A DNA stretch of 64,000 bases from Pseudomonas borbori (GCF_900115555.1 NZ_FOWX01000005.1:62001-126000); one strand, 5' to 3'; positions 37,364-46,102 are shown, numbered from the stretch's first letter. A program made the numbers and translations. Notes: generated from the letters alone by a model not told the origin.

Positions 37364-38715
37364 TGCCGTCCAGTCGGAGTCTGGACGCCATCCGCCCGTG
37401 CCTGGAGGGTGCGGTACCGGCGGCGATCGCCACCTGCGGGGCGGACGGCACGCCCAACGTTACCCTGGTCTCCCAGGTGCATTACGTGGACGCCAGCCAT
37501 GTCGCGCTGTCCTTCCAGTTCTTCAACAAGACCCGCGAGAACATTCTGGCCAACCCCCAGGCCACGGTGTTCCTCCTGCACCCGCAGACCAGCGCGCGCT
37601 ATCGCCTGGCGTTGCTCTACCGACGCACGGAGACCGCCGGGCCGCTGTTCGAGAGCATGAAGGCCAAGCTCGCCGGGATCGCCTCGAATGCGGGGATGAG
37701 CGAGGTGTTCCGCCTGCGGGGCGCAGATGTCTATCAGGTGCTGGATATCGAGCATGTGCCTGGCGTCGAGGTGCCGCCGGCGCAGTGCGCGCCCTGCCAT
37801 ATCGCCCGCCTGCGTCAGCTGAGCCAGCGCCTGGCCGCCTGCACGGACCTGGCCGGTTTGCTGGAGCAGTGCCTGGAGGGCTTGGCCAGCCAGCTTGAGA
37901 TGCCCCAGGCCATGGTCCTGCTGCTCGACAGCCAGGGCCGGAAGCTCTACACCGTGGCCAGTCACGGCTACCCGCTGTCGGGGATCGGCTCGGAGTTTCC
38001 CCTGGGGCGGGGCATCATCGGCGTGGCGGCGCAGTTCCGCACGCCGATCCGCATCGCCCACCTGGCTTCGGAATACGCCTACAGCCGGGCCATCCATGAG
38101 CACCTGGCCGAGGCCGGGCTCGGTGATCGGTTGGAGACAGAGATTGCCTTTCCCGGCCTGGCCGAATCGCACAGCCAGTTGTCGGTGCCGATCCTCGCCG
38201 CCGGGCGCCTGCTCGGCGTGCTACATGTGGAAAGTGCCGAGCCGCACCGCTTCGGCTACGACGAGGAGGACTGCCTGATGGGCCTGGCCAGCCTGCTTGG
38301 CGCCTCGATCCTGGCGCTGCAGCAGGTAGCCGATAACCCGAGCGAGGAGGGTGCCGCGCCGTTGTTCGCCGCGCCGCTACAGGGCACGCCGTTGACGGTG
38401 CGCTACTACCCGGCCAACAGCAGCGTGTTCCTCGGCGAGGACTACCTGATCAAGGGCGTGGCCGGCGCGATCTTCTGGCGCCTGCTGAGCCTGCACGTCG
38501 AGGAGCAGCGTAGCGAATTCAGCAACCGCGAACTGCGCATCGATCCGGCGCTGAAGCTGCCGGAACTGGACGACAACCTCGAGGCGCGGCTGATCCTGCT
38601 GCAGCGCCGGCTGGCCGAGCGCAGCCGCGACATCGTTCTGCAGAAGTGCGGGCGTGGACGCCTGCGCCTGCTGCTCAAACGCCCGGTGCTGCTGCAGCAG
38701 ATCGCCGCCCGCTGA
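37360..38715 (+). CDS. pyridoxamine-phosphate-oxidase-like domain plus GAF domain protein
   Basis: 451 residues. Residues about 10-150 are an FMN-binding split barrel (PAAIATCGADGTPNVTLVSQ, HVALSFQFFNKTRENILANP). A short Cys-containing linker (AQCAPCHIARL) follows, then a GAF domain (about 170-330; GSEFPLGRGIIGVAAQF, SVPILAAGRLLGVLHVES). The last ~100 residues look like a winged-helix-type output (weak). It could be a redox or nitric-oxide responsive sensor, but that is inference. ATG 37360 and ATG 37363 are both possible; GGAGCAGG precedes them. Confidence 0.78.
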   Translation: MMPSSRSLDAIRPCLEGAVPAAIATCGADGTPNVTLVSQVHYVDASHVALSFQFFNKTRENILANPQATVFLLHPQTSARYRLALLYRRTETAGPLFESMKAKLAGIASNAGMSEVFRLRGADVYQVLDIEHVPGVEVPPAQCAPCHIARLRQLSQRLAACTDLAGLLEQCLEGLASQLEMPQAMVLLLDSQGRKLYTVASHGYPLSGIGSEFPLGRGIIGVAAQFRTPIRIAHLASEYAYSRAIHEHLAEAGLGDRLETEIAFPGLAESHSQLSVPILAAGRLLGVLHVESAEPHRFGYDEEDCLMGLASLLGASILALQQVADNPSEEGAAPLFAAPLQGTPLTVRYYPANSSVFLGEDYLIKGVAGAIFWRLLSLHVEEQRSEFSNRELRIDPALKLPELDDNLEARLILLQRRLAERSRDIVLQKCGRGRLRLLLKRPVLLQQIAAR

Positions 38716-39087
38716 TCAGGCGCGGCGCCAGAACACGTTGCCGGCGAACAGCAGCACCGCCAGCAGCATCACCATTGCGGCGCCGCCGAGGACCGGACCG
38801 GCCTGCGGCGTGCCGGTGATCACCAGGGTCAGGGCCACCATCATCACCGGCAGAGTCAGGTTGTGCAGCCAGAACTGCAGGCTGGCCAGGCGGCTGGCGG
38901 CGGCCTTGGGGAAGTAGTGGTAGATGATCCCGACCAGGGTCAGGGTGACCCAGCCGAGCAGGTTCAGATGGGCATGCACGCTCATCAGGCGGTGATCGCC
39001 GCTGGTGCCCATGAACACACCCAGGCTGACGGCCAGGCAGAAATAAACGATGGCGACATAGATCCAGCGACGCGAAACGGGACTCAT
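38716..39087 (-). CDS. small heme-copper-oxidase subunit I-like membrane protein
   Basis: 123 residues with four membrane helices. SVHAHLNLLGWVTLTLVGII then YHYFPKA matches the second-helix region of cbb3/NorB-type subunit I, where the His residues bind heme; here the protein stops after four helices, so it is not a full oxidase. Similar stand-alone proteins exist in pseudomonads and may bind heme. Start ATG 39085-39087 has GAGGAG upstream. Stop codon abuts the stop of the GAF gene tail to tail. Confidence 0.75.
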   Translation of the reverse strand: MSPVSRRWIYVAIVYFCLAVSLGVFMGTSGDHRLMSVHAHLNLLGWVTLTLVGIIYHYFPKAAASRLASLQFWLHNLTLPVMMVALTLVITGTPQAGPVLGGAAMVMLLAVLLFAGNVFWRRA

Positions 39088-39237
39088 CGGGGTACTCCTC
39101 TGGGTGGTGTTGAGGAGCTCCATGCTAGGGCCAGGCGCAGCGGCGCATTGCGAAATAGACCCTATGCAATCCCTAAAACTTTCCTAAATAGCTGTCGGCC
39201 TTGCCGCCGCTGCGCTGACGATGCCGCATCGGGCCGG

Positions 39238-39295
39238 GTAGGGTGCGCCGTGCGCACCACGTGCCCCTGCAAGCGGTGCGCGTGGCGCACCCTAC
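39238..39295. repeat. GTAGGGTGCGC-type hairpin repeat
   Basis: Perfect 12-bp ends GTAGGGTGCGCC / GGCGCACCCTAC. Same family as 7021, 52053 and 55919. Confidence 0.75.
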
Positions 39296-39316
39296 GGGTT
39301 GATGGCGCTTCAATGT

Positions 39317-39400
39317 GTAGGGTGGATGACGCTTTTTTCATCCACCCTCGCTGTTGCTGGATGGGTGAAGCGTCAGCTACGCGCCCCGACCCACGAGGTC
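39317..39400. repeat. GTAGGGTGGAT-type hairpin repeat
   Basis: GTAGGGTGGATGA-CGCTTTT-TCATCCACCCT hairpin, followed by GAAGCGTCAGCTACGCGCCC, which is the reverse complement of a segment of the repeat at 56965-57008. Confidence 0.7.
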
Positions 39401-39423
39401 GCAAGGTTTCCATCGATGGCTCC

Positions 39424-42400
39424 TCAAGTGTCCTGCGTGCTGCTGGCGCGGGCGTTGCCGGGCAGCGGCGCGAGCAAGTGTTCCGGCAGGTCGAGCAGGT
39501 CGTCGTCGAAGGTTTCCAGCGGCGGCGGGCGGCGTTCGAAGCGCGCGCCCAGCACCAGCAGGCAGGGGGTCAGCAACAGGGTCAGCACGGTGGCGAAACT
39601 CAGGCCGCCGGCGATGGCGCTGGACAGCTGGGTCCACCACTGGGTCGAGGGCGCGCCCAGGCCCAGGCTCGGCGCCAGCAGGTCGACGTTGACGCCGAGC
39701 ACCATGGGCACCAGGCCGAGCACCGTGGTCACCGCCGTGAGCAGCACCGGGCGCAGGCGCAGGCTGCCGGTTTCCAGCGCCGCCGCGCGCGGCTCCAGAC
39801 CCTGGCGGCGCAGTTGGTTGTAGGTGTCGATAAGGATGATGTTGTTGTTCACCACGATGCCGGCCAGGGCGATCAGGCCCATGCCGACCATGACGATGCC
39901 GAACGACTGGCCGTTGACCAGCAGGCCCATCAGCACCCCGGCGGTGGACAGGACTATGGCTGAAAGTACCAGGATGGCCTGGTAGATACTGTTGAACTGG
40001 GTTACCAGGATCAGGGCCATGAGGAAGATCGCCACGCCGAAGGCGGTGGCCAGGAAGACCGCGGCCTCGCGCTGGTCGGCATCCTCGCCGGCGAAGGTCA
40101 GCTGCACGTCCGTCGGCGGCTCGCCCATGGCTTCGCGCAGCGCTTGCAGGCGTTCGTCCAGGCGCGCGCCCTCGGCCAGATCGGCCTGCAGGGTGATGGT
40201 GCGGTTGCCGTCGACCCGGCGCAGGGTGCCGACCTTGGGCGCCGGCTGCAGGGCGACGAAGTTGCCCAGCGGCACCTGGCCACTGGGCGTGTTCAGGGTC
40301 AGGCGGCCGAGTTGGTCGAGCGAACGCCAGTCGGCGGGCAGGCGCACGCGGATGTCGACCTCGTCGGTGGCGTCTTCCGGCCGGTAGGTCGCCAGCTTGA
40401 GGCCGTTGCTGACCATCTGCACGGCGTTGCCGACGCTCAGCACGTCGGCGCCGAAGCGTGCGGCGGCCTCGCGGTCGACCTTGATCCGCCATTCGACGCC
40501 GGGCAGGGCGCGGTCGTCTTCGACGTCCTGGAAGCCGCCGATGGCGAGCATGCTGGCGCGCAGCCGCTCGACAAAGCGATCGGCTTCGAGCGGATCCAGG
40601 GCGCTGATTTGCAGCTTGACCGGCTTGCCGCCGCTGGGGCCCTGTTCCTGTCCGCGGAACTCGAGGACCACCCCGGGAATGTCGGCACTGCGCTCGCGCA
40701 TGTCGGCGAGAATCTGTCGGGCCGGGCGCCGCTCATGCCAGTCGACGAACTGGAACTGCAGGGTGCCGATCACGTCGACCCCGAGCTGACCGTCCGGCTG
40801 GGCCAGGGAGCGGGCGTACAGCGCCTTGACCTCGGACATGCCGAGCAGGCGGCGTTCGACCTGTTGCAGCAGGGCGTCCTTTTCCTGCACCGACAGGTCG
40901 CCGCGGGCGCGCAGCCAGATCTGTGCGTTCTCCGGTTCGACCTCGGGGAAGAACTCCACCCCATGGTTGAAGCGGCCGTAACCGGCATAGATCAGGGCGA
41001 TCAGCGCGAGCATGCCGAGCAGGGTCAGGCCCGGCCGGCGCAGCAGTCTGTCGAGCAGTGTGCGGTAGGCCCGGGCGCCACGGCTGGGCGTGCTCGGCAG
41101 CGGCTGCGGGCGACCGCCGGTCACCGCGCCCAGTACCGGCAGGAACACCAGGGCCATGGCCAGGGAGGCGAGCAGGCAGACGATCACCGTGGCCGGCAGG
41201 TATTTCATGAACTGGCCGACCACCCCGGGCCAGAACAGCAGCGGCAGGAACACCACCAGGGTGGTGGCGGTGGAGGCGATCACCGGCCAGGCCATCCGCG
41301 TCGCCGCGTTGGCCCAGGCCTGGCGCGGGTGCTGGCCTTGGTGCAGGTTGCGGTCGGCCAGCTCGGAGACCACGATGGCGCCATCCACCAGCATCCCGGC
41401 GACCAGGATCAGGCTGAACAGCACGACTATGTTGAGGGTGAAGCCGAGCATCCAGATCAGCAGGATGCCGGTCAGGAAGGCGCCGGGGATGGTCAGGCCG
41501 ACCAGCAGCGCCGAACGCAGGCCCATGCTCGCCACCACCAGGATCAGCACCAGGACGATGGCGGTCATCACGTTGTTGAGCAGGTCGCCGAGCAGGCTCT
41601 CGACTTCCTGCGACTGATCCATGATGTAGCTGACCTGCAGGCCGTCGGGCAGCAACGGCTGGGCCTGGACCATCAGTGCCTTGACCTGCTCGATGGTGGC
41701 TATGATGTTGGCGCCGCTGCGCTTGGCCACTTCCAGGACGATGGCTGGCTGACCGTTGATCCGGGCGAAGCCGGTCGGATCCTTGAAGGTGCGGTGAATG
41801 CTGGCGACATCGCCGAAGGTCACCACGCTGCCGCCGACCACCTTGATCGGCATGGACAGCACGTCTTCCAGATTCTCGATGACCCCGGGCACCTTCAGGC
41901 TCATGCGCCCGGCGCCGGTGTCCAGGCTGCCGGCGGCAACCAGGCGGTTGTTGCGGGTGACCAGGTTGAACAGCTCGCTGTAGTCGATGCCGTAACTGTC
42001 GAGTACCTGTGGGTCGACGACGATTTCCAGCAGGTCTTCGCGGTCGCCGCCGATCTCCACCGAGAGCACCTCTGCGATGCCTTCGATGTTCTCCTTCAGC
42101 TGGCGGGCGACATACACCAGCTGCGCTTCGGCGATCGGCCCGGACAGGCCTATCGACAGCACCGGAAACAGCGCCACGTTGACTTCGGTGACCGTCGGTT
42201 CATCGGCTTCCTCAGGCAGTTTGCTGCGTGCGGTATCGACCTTTTCGCGCACGTCGATCAGGGCCGCCTTGGCGTCGAAGCCGGCATCGAATTCCAGGGT
42301 CACCGAGGCCTGGCCTTCGTTGGCCATCGAACGCATTTCCTTGACCGCTTCGAGGCTGCGCAGCTCCTGTTCCAGCGGGCGGACCAGCAGGCGTTCGGCG

Positions 42401-42576
42401 TCTTCCGGGCTGATGCCTTCCAGTGCCACCGAGACATAGATGATCGGGATGCTGACGTCCGGGTTGGCTTCCTTGGGGATGGCCACATAGGCGGCCAGGC
42501 CGCCGATCAGCAGAAAGGCCAGCAGCAGCAGGCTGGTGCGGCTGCGGTCCAGCGCCGCGGCGATCAGGGCGTGCAT
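39424..42576 (-). CDS. RND efflux permease (HAE1-type)
   Basis: 1050 residues, proton-driven inner-membrane pump with twelve helices and two large periplasmic domains. N-terminal helix is followed by IPKEANPDVSIPIIYVSVAL, the usual start of the porter domain. In helix 4 the proton-relay pair of AcrB (VDD) reads GMLVDGAIVV, so only the first Asp is kept, as in a subgroup of HAE1 pumps. Helix 10 has LAGIVVNNNIILIDTYNQ. Start ATG 42574-42576, one base after the MFP stop. No outer-membrane channel gene is in the operon. Substrates unknown. Confidence 0.9.
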   Translation of the reverse strand: MHALIAAALDRSRTSLLLLAFLLIGGLAAYVAIPKEANPDVSIPIIYVSVALEGISPEDAERLLVRPLEQELRSLEAVKEMRSMANEGQASVTLEFDAGFDAKAALIDVREKVDTARSKLPEEADEPTVTEVNVALFPVLSIGLSGPIAEAQLVYVARQLKENIEGIAEVLSVEIGGDREDLLEIVVDPQVLDSYGIDYSELFNLVTRNNRLVAAGSLDTGAGRMSLKVPGVIENLEDVLSMPIKVVGGSVVTFGDVASIHRTFKDPTGFARINGQPAIVLEVAKRSGANIIATIEQVKALMVQAQPLLPDGLQVSYIMDQSQEVESLLGDLLNNVMTAIVLVLILVVASMGLRSALLVGLTIPGAFLTGILLIWMLGFTLNIVVLFSLILVAGMLVDGAIVVSELADRNLHQGQHPRQAWANAATRMAWPVIASTATTLVVFLPLLFWPGVVGQFMKYLPATVIVCLLASLAMALVFLPVLGAVTGGRPQPLPSTPSRGARAYRTLLDRLLRRPGLTLLGMLALIALIYAGYGRFNHGVEFFPEVEPENAQIWLRARGDLSVQEKDALLQQVERRLLGMSEVKALYARSLAQPDGQLGVDVIGTLQFQFVDWHERRPARQILADMRERSADIPGVVLEFRGQEQGPSGGKPVKLQISALDPLEADRFVERLRASMLAIGGFQDVEDDRALPGVEWRIKVDREAAARFGADVLSVGNAVQMVSNGLKLATYRPEDATDEVDIRVRLPADWRSLDQLGRLTLNTPSGQVPLGNFVALQPAPKVGTLRRVDGNRTITLQADLAEGARLDERLQALREAMGEPPTDVQLTFAGEDADQREAAVFLATAFGVAIFLMALILVTQFNSIYQAILVLSAIVLSTAGVLMGLLVNGQSFGIVMVGMGLIALAGIVVNNNIILIDTYNQLRRQGLEPRAAALETGSLRLRPVLLTAVTTVLGLVPMVLGVNVDLLAPSLGLGAPSTQWWTQLSSAIAGGLSFATVLTLLLTPCLLVLGARFERRPPPLETFDDDLLDLPEHLLAPLPGNARASSTQDT

Positions 42577-42577
42577 T

Positions 42578-43660
42578 TCAGCTGCCCTCGTTGGCGAGTT
42601 GGCTGAGCACCTGCTGGCCAGGTTCGACAAAACCCTGGCCGAGGGTGATCAGCGCGACCCGCGGCGGCAGGCCACTGACCCAGGCGCCCTGATTGTCGAC
42701 GCTGATCAGCGCAACCGGGGTGAACTCGACCCGTTGCTGCTGGTTGACCCACTTCACGCCGTGGCGGCCGGCTGCATCGAGGCTGAGCAGGGCCGGGGAG
42801 AGGCGGTGGGCCATGGCCTCGCCGGTCTGGATGTGCAGGGTGGCGCTGGCCCCGGCCAGGCGCAGCCGCTCGGGGTTGTCGACCCGCACCTCGATGCGGA
42901 AGCTGCGCGAGTCGGGGTCGGCGGCGGCGGCGATGAAATGCAGTTCACCGGCAAGCTCGCGGCCGTCGAGCAGTTGCACGCGCACTGGCTGGCCAAGGGT
43001 CAGTTGGGTGACTTGCTGCTGGGCGATCTGCGCGCTGACCTTGAGCTGGCGGATGTCGACCAGGGTCAGCAGGCTCTGCCCGGCCTGGACGAAATCGCCC
43101 AGCTCGACCTGACGCGCATCGTAGACCCCGGCGAAGGGCGCCTCGATGCGGGTGTTGCGCAGGTGCAGGCGGGCGGTTGCCAGCTCGGCGCGGGCCTTGG
43201 CCAGCTCGCTGTCCAGACGCAGCAGTTCGTTGGCGGAAAACAGCTTGCGTTCGTGCAGGCGCCGGGCCGAATCGACGTCGGTCTCGCGCTGGCGCACCTC
43301 GGCTTCGCTGCGTACCACCTGGGCGCTGCGGTCGTCCGGCGACAGGCTGAGGAGCAACTCGCCCTGTTCGACCGGCTGGCCCTTGTCCCGGTCCAGGCGC
43401 AGCACGCTGGCGCTGATCTGCGCGCGCAACTCGACCCGGCGCCAGGCTTCGACCTGGCCCTGGACCACGTGCTGGCGCTGCATCGGCTGGGCCTCAAGCC
43501 ACTGGATCTCGACTTTCGCCAGCCCCTGCTCCACGACGGGCTGATCGGCGCTGGCGGTTTTCTGCGCCTTGAACAGCGAGCCGCTGAGCAGCCAGAGCAG
43601 CAGCAAGACGCTGATGGCGACGGCGATCAACCATGGACGTTTGGACACTTGACTGAACAT
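42578..43660 (-). CDS. RND periplasmic adaptor (membrane fusion protein)
   Basis: 360 residues. Single N-terminal membrane anchor (about 10-28), then the barrel-sandwich and coiled-coil layout of HlyD/AcrA adaptors: GQVEAWRRVELRAQISASVL, a long heptad region SEAEVRQRETDVDSARRLHE, TRIEAPFAGVYDARQVELGD, and the beta-barrel domain. It links the RND permease to an outer-membrane channel encoded elsewhere. Middle gene of the TetR-MFP-RND operon. Confidence 0.9.
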   Translation of the reverse strand: MFSQVSKRPWLIAVAISVLLLLWLLSGSLFKAQKTASADQPVVEQGLAKVEIQWLEAQPMQRQHVVQGQVEAWRRVELRAQISASVLRLDRDKGQPVEQGELLLSLSPDDRSAQVVRSEAEVRQRETDVDSARRLHERKLFSANELLRLDSELAKARAELATARLHLRNTRIEAPFAGVYDARQVELGDFVQAGQSLLTLVDIRQLKVSAQIAQQQVTQLTLGQPVRVQLLDGRELAGELHFIAAAADPDSRSFRIEVRVDNPERLRLAGASATLHIQTGEAMAHRLSPALLSLDAAGRHGVKWVNQQQRVEFTPVALISVDNQGAWVSGLPPRVALITLGQGFVEPGQQVLSQLANEGS

Positions 43661-43666
43661 GAGCGG

Positions 43667-44323
43667 TTACTCGCGGCTGGCGGATGGGGCGCAAAGGTTG
43701 GCGGCCTGGCCACGCAGGCCGGCGATGATGAAATCGGTGACGCGGTCGAAGTAGTCGCTCAGGGCGGTGGGCTCGGCCCAGTGCTCGAAGCCGCCGGAGG
43801 CGATGCGCGCCATCACCCCGTTGACGCAGGCCTCCACGCCCCACAACAGGTACTGGCAGTCGCCGGGAGAGAGTGCGCGATCATCGAAGGTGTCGTGCAG
43901 CAGTTGGCCGAAGAAGTCTACGTAGTCGCGTTCCAGCTGCAGGAACTGCTCGCGGTAGGGCGCCTCCAGACGCTCCTGAAAGGCCGGGCGGTCGCAGTGC
44001 TGGCACAGTTGGGTCAGGATCGGGTCGGCGAGCATCTGCTCGAAGGCGCGGCGGATCACCTGGCGCATGGCCTGTTGCGGCGGCTGCGCGGCATGCAGGG
44101 CGCGCAGTTCGGCGAGATTGGCATGGCTCATGTCCAGCGTCAGGCGGGCAAACAGCGCCTCCTTGCTGGGAAAGTGCTTGTACACCGTGCCCTTGCCGAT
44201 GCCGGCCTGGGTCGCCACCTCGGCGATGGTCACCCGGTCCCAGGGCTGCTGGCGAAACAGCAGGCGCGCGGCATCGAGGAGGGCGCTTTCGCGCTGCAGG
44301 AAGAGGCGGTCTTGAAGGCGCAT
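43667..44323 (-). CDS. TetR-family repressor of the RND operon
   Basis: 218 residues. N-terminal helix-turn-helix: LDAARLLFRQQPWDRVTIAE then VATQAGIGKGTVYKHFPSKE is a textbook TetR DNA-binding domain; the C-terminal part is a ligand-binding helical domain. First gene of the operon, six bases before the adaptor gene. Two palindromes at 44345-44375 just upstream are the likely operator, so autoregulation is expected. Confidence 0.9.
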   Translation of the reverse strand: MRLQDRLFLQRESALLDAARLLFRQQPWDRVTIAEVATQAGIGKGTVYKHFPSKEALFARLTLDMSHANLAELRALHAAQPPQQAMRQVIRRAFEQMLADPILTQLCQHCDRPAFQERLEAPYREQFLQLERDYVDFFGQLLHDTFDDRALSPGDCQYLLWGVEACVNGVMARIASGGFEHWAEPTALSDYFDRVTDFIIAGLRGQAANLCAPSASRE

Positions 44324-44344
44324 GGGCAGGAATATGTCTGGCTG

Positions 44345-44375
44345 TGACTGGCGGTCATGCTATGACTGCCGGTCA
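44345..44375. promoter_or_regulatory. tandem palindromic TetR operator candidates
   Basis: TGACTGGCGGTCA (44345-44357) and TGACTGCCGGTCA (44363-44375). Each is a TGAC-N5-GTCA palindrome and the two centres are 18 bases apart, 22 bases upstream of the tetR start codon. Confidence 0.75.
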
Positions 44376-44812
44376 CGGTGAGCAAGCGGACAGTTGTAAC
44401 AGCGCTTGGCGACGCCTGGATTTATCTGCGAGGCGCTGCCGGTGCCGGTAGGCGTTCGCTCGCCATCTGCGCCGGAGCGCTGTCGCGCAGTAAACTGGGG
44501 CACTCAAGGATCAAGACCGTAGGATGGGTTAGGCGCCCGCAAATTGACCTGCTGTCAGCAGAACAAAGGCGCCGTAACCCATCATCGATATTCGCCCTGC
44601 CAGCGGGTACAGGCATAAACCGCCCGATGGGTATCGCTTCGCTCAACGCCACAGCATGGGTATCGCTTCGCTCAACGCCACAGCATGGGTATCGCTTCGC
44701 TCATCCTACGCTGCCCGCACCATCCTACGGTTACTGGCTCCTGCGTTTTGTGCCTGGCTGCGCCTGCCAGGAGTGGAAAACTCCAACGGGTGATCCACCA
44801 TGCCAGTCGCCG
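44376..44812. other. intergenic stretch with a large hairpin repeat
   Basis: No gene. Contains the repeat element 44518-44730, including three tandem 29-base units. Confidence 0.6.
44518..44730. repeat. GTAGGATGGGTTAGGCG hairpin element with three 29-base tandem units
   Basis: Left arm CGTAGGATGGGTTAGGCG (44518-44535) pairs first with CGCCGTAACCCATC (about 44570-44583) and also with CATCCTACG at 44702-44710 and 44721-44729. Between them ATGGGTATCGCTTCGCTCA starts at 44627, 44656 and 44685, giving a period of 29 bases. Confidence 0.75.
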
Positions 44813-45466
44813 TTACTTGGGTTGCGCCACCACGCGCAGGTAGGGCTTGAGGGTCTTGAAGCCCTGCGGGTACTTGCGTTTGGCCTCTTCGTCGGACACC
44901 GAGGTGGGAATGATCACGTCGTCGCCCGGTTTCCAGTTCACCGGGGTGGCCACCGTGTGCTTGGCGTTGAGCTGCAGCGCATCGAGCAGGCGCAGGACCT
45001 CGTCGAAGTTGCGTCCGGCACTCATGGGGTAGACCAGCATGGCCTTGACCTTCTTGTCCGGGCCGACGATGAACACCGAGCGCACCGTGGCGTTGTCCAC
45101 CGCGGTGCGCGGGCCGCCGCTGGCGTTGGGGTGGATCATGTCGTAGAGCTTGGCCACCTTGAGGTCGGGGTCGCCGATCATCGGGTAGTTGACCGCATGG
45201 CCCTGGGTTTCCTCGATGTCGCCGACCCAGGCCCGGTGGTCGCTGACCGGGTCGACGCTGAGGCCGACGATCTTGGTGTTGCGTTTGTCGAATTCGGGCT
45301 TGAGCCTGGCCATGTAGCCCAGTTCGGTGGTGCACACCGGGGTGAAGTCCTTGGGGTGGGAGAACAGGATGGCCCAGCTGTCGCCGATCCACTCATGGAA
45401 GTGCAGGGGGCCTTCGGTGGTGTCGGCGCTGAAGTCGGGGGCTTCGTCGCCAATGCGGATGGTCAT
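44813..45466 (-). CDS. 1-Cys peroxiredoxin (Prx6/LsfA type)
   Basis: 217 residues, cytosolic peroxidase that reduces H2O2 and organic peroxides. The peroxidatic Cys is in FSHPKDFTPVCTTELGYMAR (PVCTTE, about residue 45). Downstream, the Prx6-type features GDPDLKVAKLYDMI and the long C-terminal arm PVNWKPGDDVIIPTS are present; there is no second Cys in the usual resolving position. AAGAGGAG precedes the start. Divergent from the copper island. Confidence 0.93.
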   Translation of the reverse strand: MTIRIGDEAPDFSADTTEGPLHFHEWIGDSWAILFSHPKDFTPVCTTELGYMARLKPEFDKRNTKIVGLSVDPVSDHRAWVGDIEETQGHAVNYPMIGDPDLKVAKLYDMIHPNASGGPRTAVDNATVRSVFIVGPDKKVKAMLVYPMSAGRNFDEVLRLLDALQLNAKHTVATPVNWKPGDDVIIPTSVSDEEAKRKYPQGFKTLKPYLRVVAQPK

Positions 45467-45632
45467 GATCAGCTCCTCTTACAGTTGCGGGGCCGACTCG
45501 TCAGTACTGCAGCTCGCCAGTCCGGGTTGCGGGAACAAAAAGTATAGGCCCGCTGCGCTATCTGACCAGGCTCCGGCTATCGGCGGTTCGCTAGGGTGGC
45601 GCCGCCCGGTCCAGCGCAACGGGCCAGGCTAA

Positions 45633-45646
45633 TTGATCCCTATCAA
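45633..45646. promoter_or_regulatory. perfect Anr/FNR box
   Basis: TTGAT-CCCT-ATCAA, within a longer palindrome AATTGAT-CCCT-ATCAATT (45631-45648). Its centre is about 41.5 bases before position 45681, and TAGACT at 45670-45675 could be the -10 element. Orientation suggests control of the plus-strand copper genes. Confidence 0.75.
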
Positions 45647-45682
45647 TTGTCTCTGGCCAGGCGTGGGGCTAGACTGCCCGGC

Positions 45683-46012
45683 ATGAACGCCTTCCCTCGC
45701 TTCTGTCTGGTATTGCTCCTGGCCCTGGTCCTGCCCTTGCAGAGCCTGGCGGGCGCGCTGCTGGTCGTCGAGCCTTGCCCGATGAGCCAGGACGCGCCGC
45801 AGGCGAGCGACTGCTGCGACGACGCGGCGATGCAACTCAGCGGTCAGCTGTGCCCGGACATGAGCAAATGCTCCAGCGCCGGCCTGCCCTTGGCCGATGG
45901 CTATCGATTCAAACTCAAGCTGCTGCCGGCCGCCGCCAACGCCTCCTCGTATAGCCAAGCCGAACCCCTGTCGCGACCCTCGCTTGCCCCCTGGCGCCCA
46001 CCCCGCGCCTGA
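45683..46012 (+). CDS. small secreted Cys-rich protein preceding cusCBA
   Basis: 109 residues with a signal peptide (about 1-24; FCLVLLLALVLPLQSLAGAL) and four or more Cys (VEPCPMSQ, ASDCCDDA, LCPDMSKCSS), Met and Asp nearby, which suggests metal binding in the periplasm. No family recognised with certainty. There is no Shine-Dalgarno before ATG 45683; with a start site near 45681 the mRNA could be leaderless. It is followed 90 bases later by cusC and likely forms the first gene of the copper operon. Confidence 0.7.
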   Translation: MNAFPRFCLVLLLALVLPLQSLAGALLVVEPCPMSQDAPQASDCCDDAAMQLSGQLCPDMSKCSSAGLPLADGYRFKLKLLPAAANASSYSQAEPLSRPSLAPWRPPRA

Positions 46013-46102
46013 TTCCCGTCCCGTTGCGAACCCCATCGTGCAGCTCGGGTTGCACGCTGGCCGTTGCGCGTTCATCGCGCGATATCGACAGGAATCACCC
46101 GT

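Larger units (their letters stand above)
39088..39423. other. intergenic region with hairpin repeats
   Basis: No gene. Contains repeats at 39238-39295 and 39317-39400. The first ~90 bases probably hold the promoter of the small membrane protein; ATTGC (39152-39156) and GCAAT form a possible dyad. Confidence 0.5.

Noticed and set aside
38716-39087. Frameshifted or truncated full cbb3 oxidase subunit I
   Set aside because: No further oxidase helices are found in any frame nearby, and the protein has its own start and stop, so it is a stand-alone short protein.
40144-42606. 820-codon open frame opposite the RND permease
   Set aside because: Composition is that of a shadow frame (many His, Gln and Gly) and the permease motifs on the other strand are unambiguous.
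44627-44710. Three 29-base repeats considered as a CRISPR array
   Set aside because: The units are directly tandem with no unique spacers, lie in a hairpin element and have no cas genes nearby.
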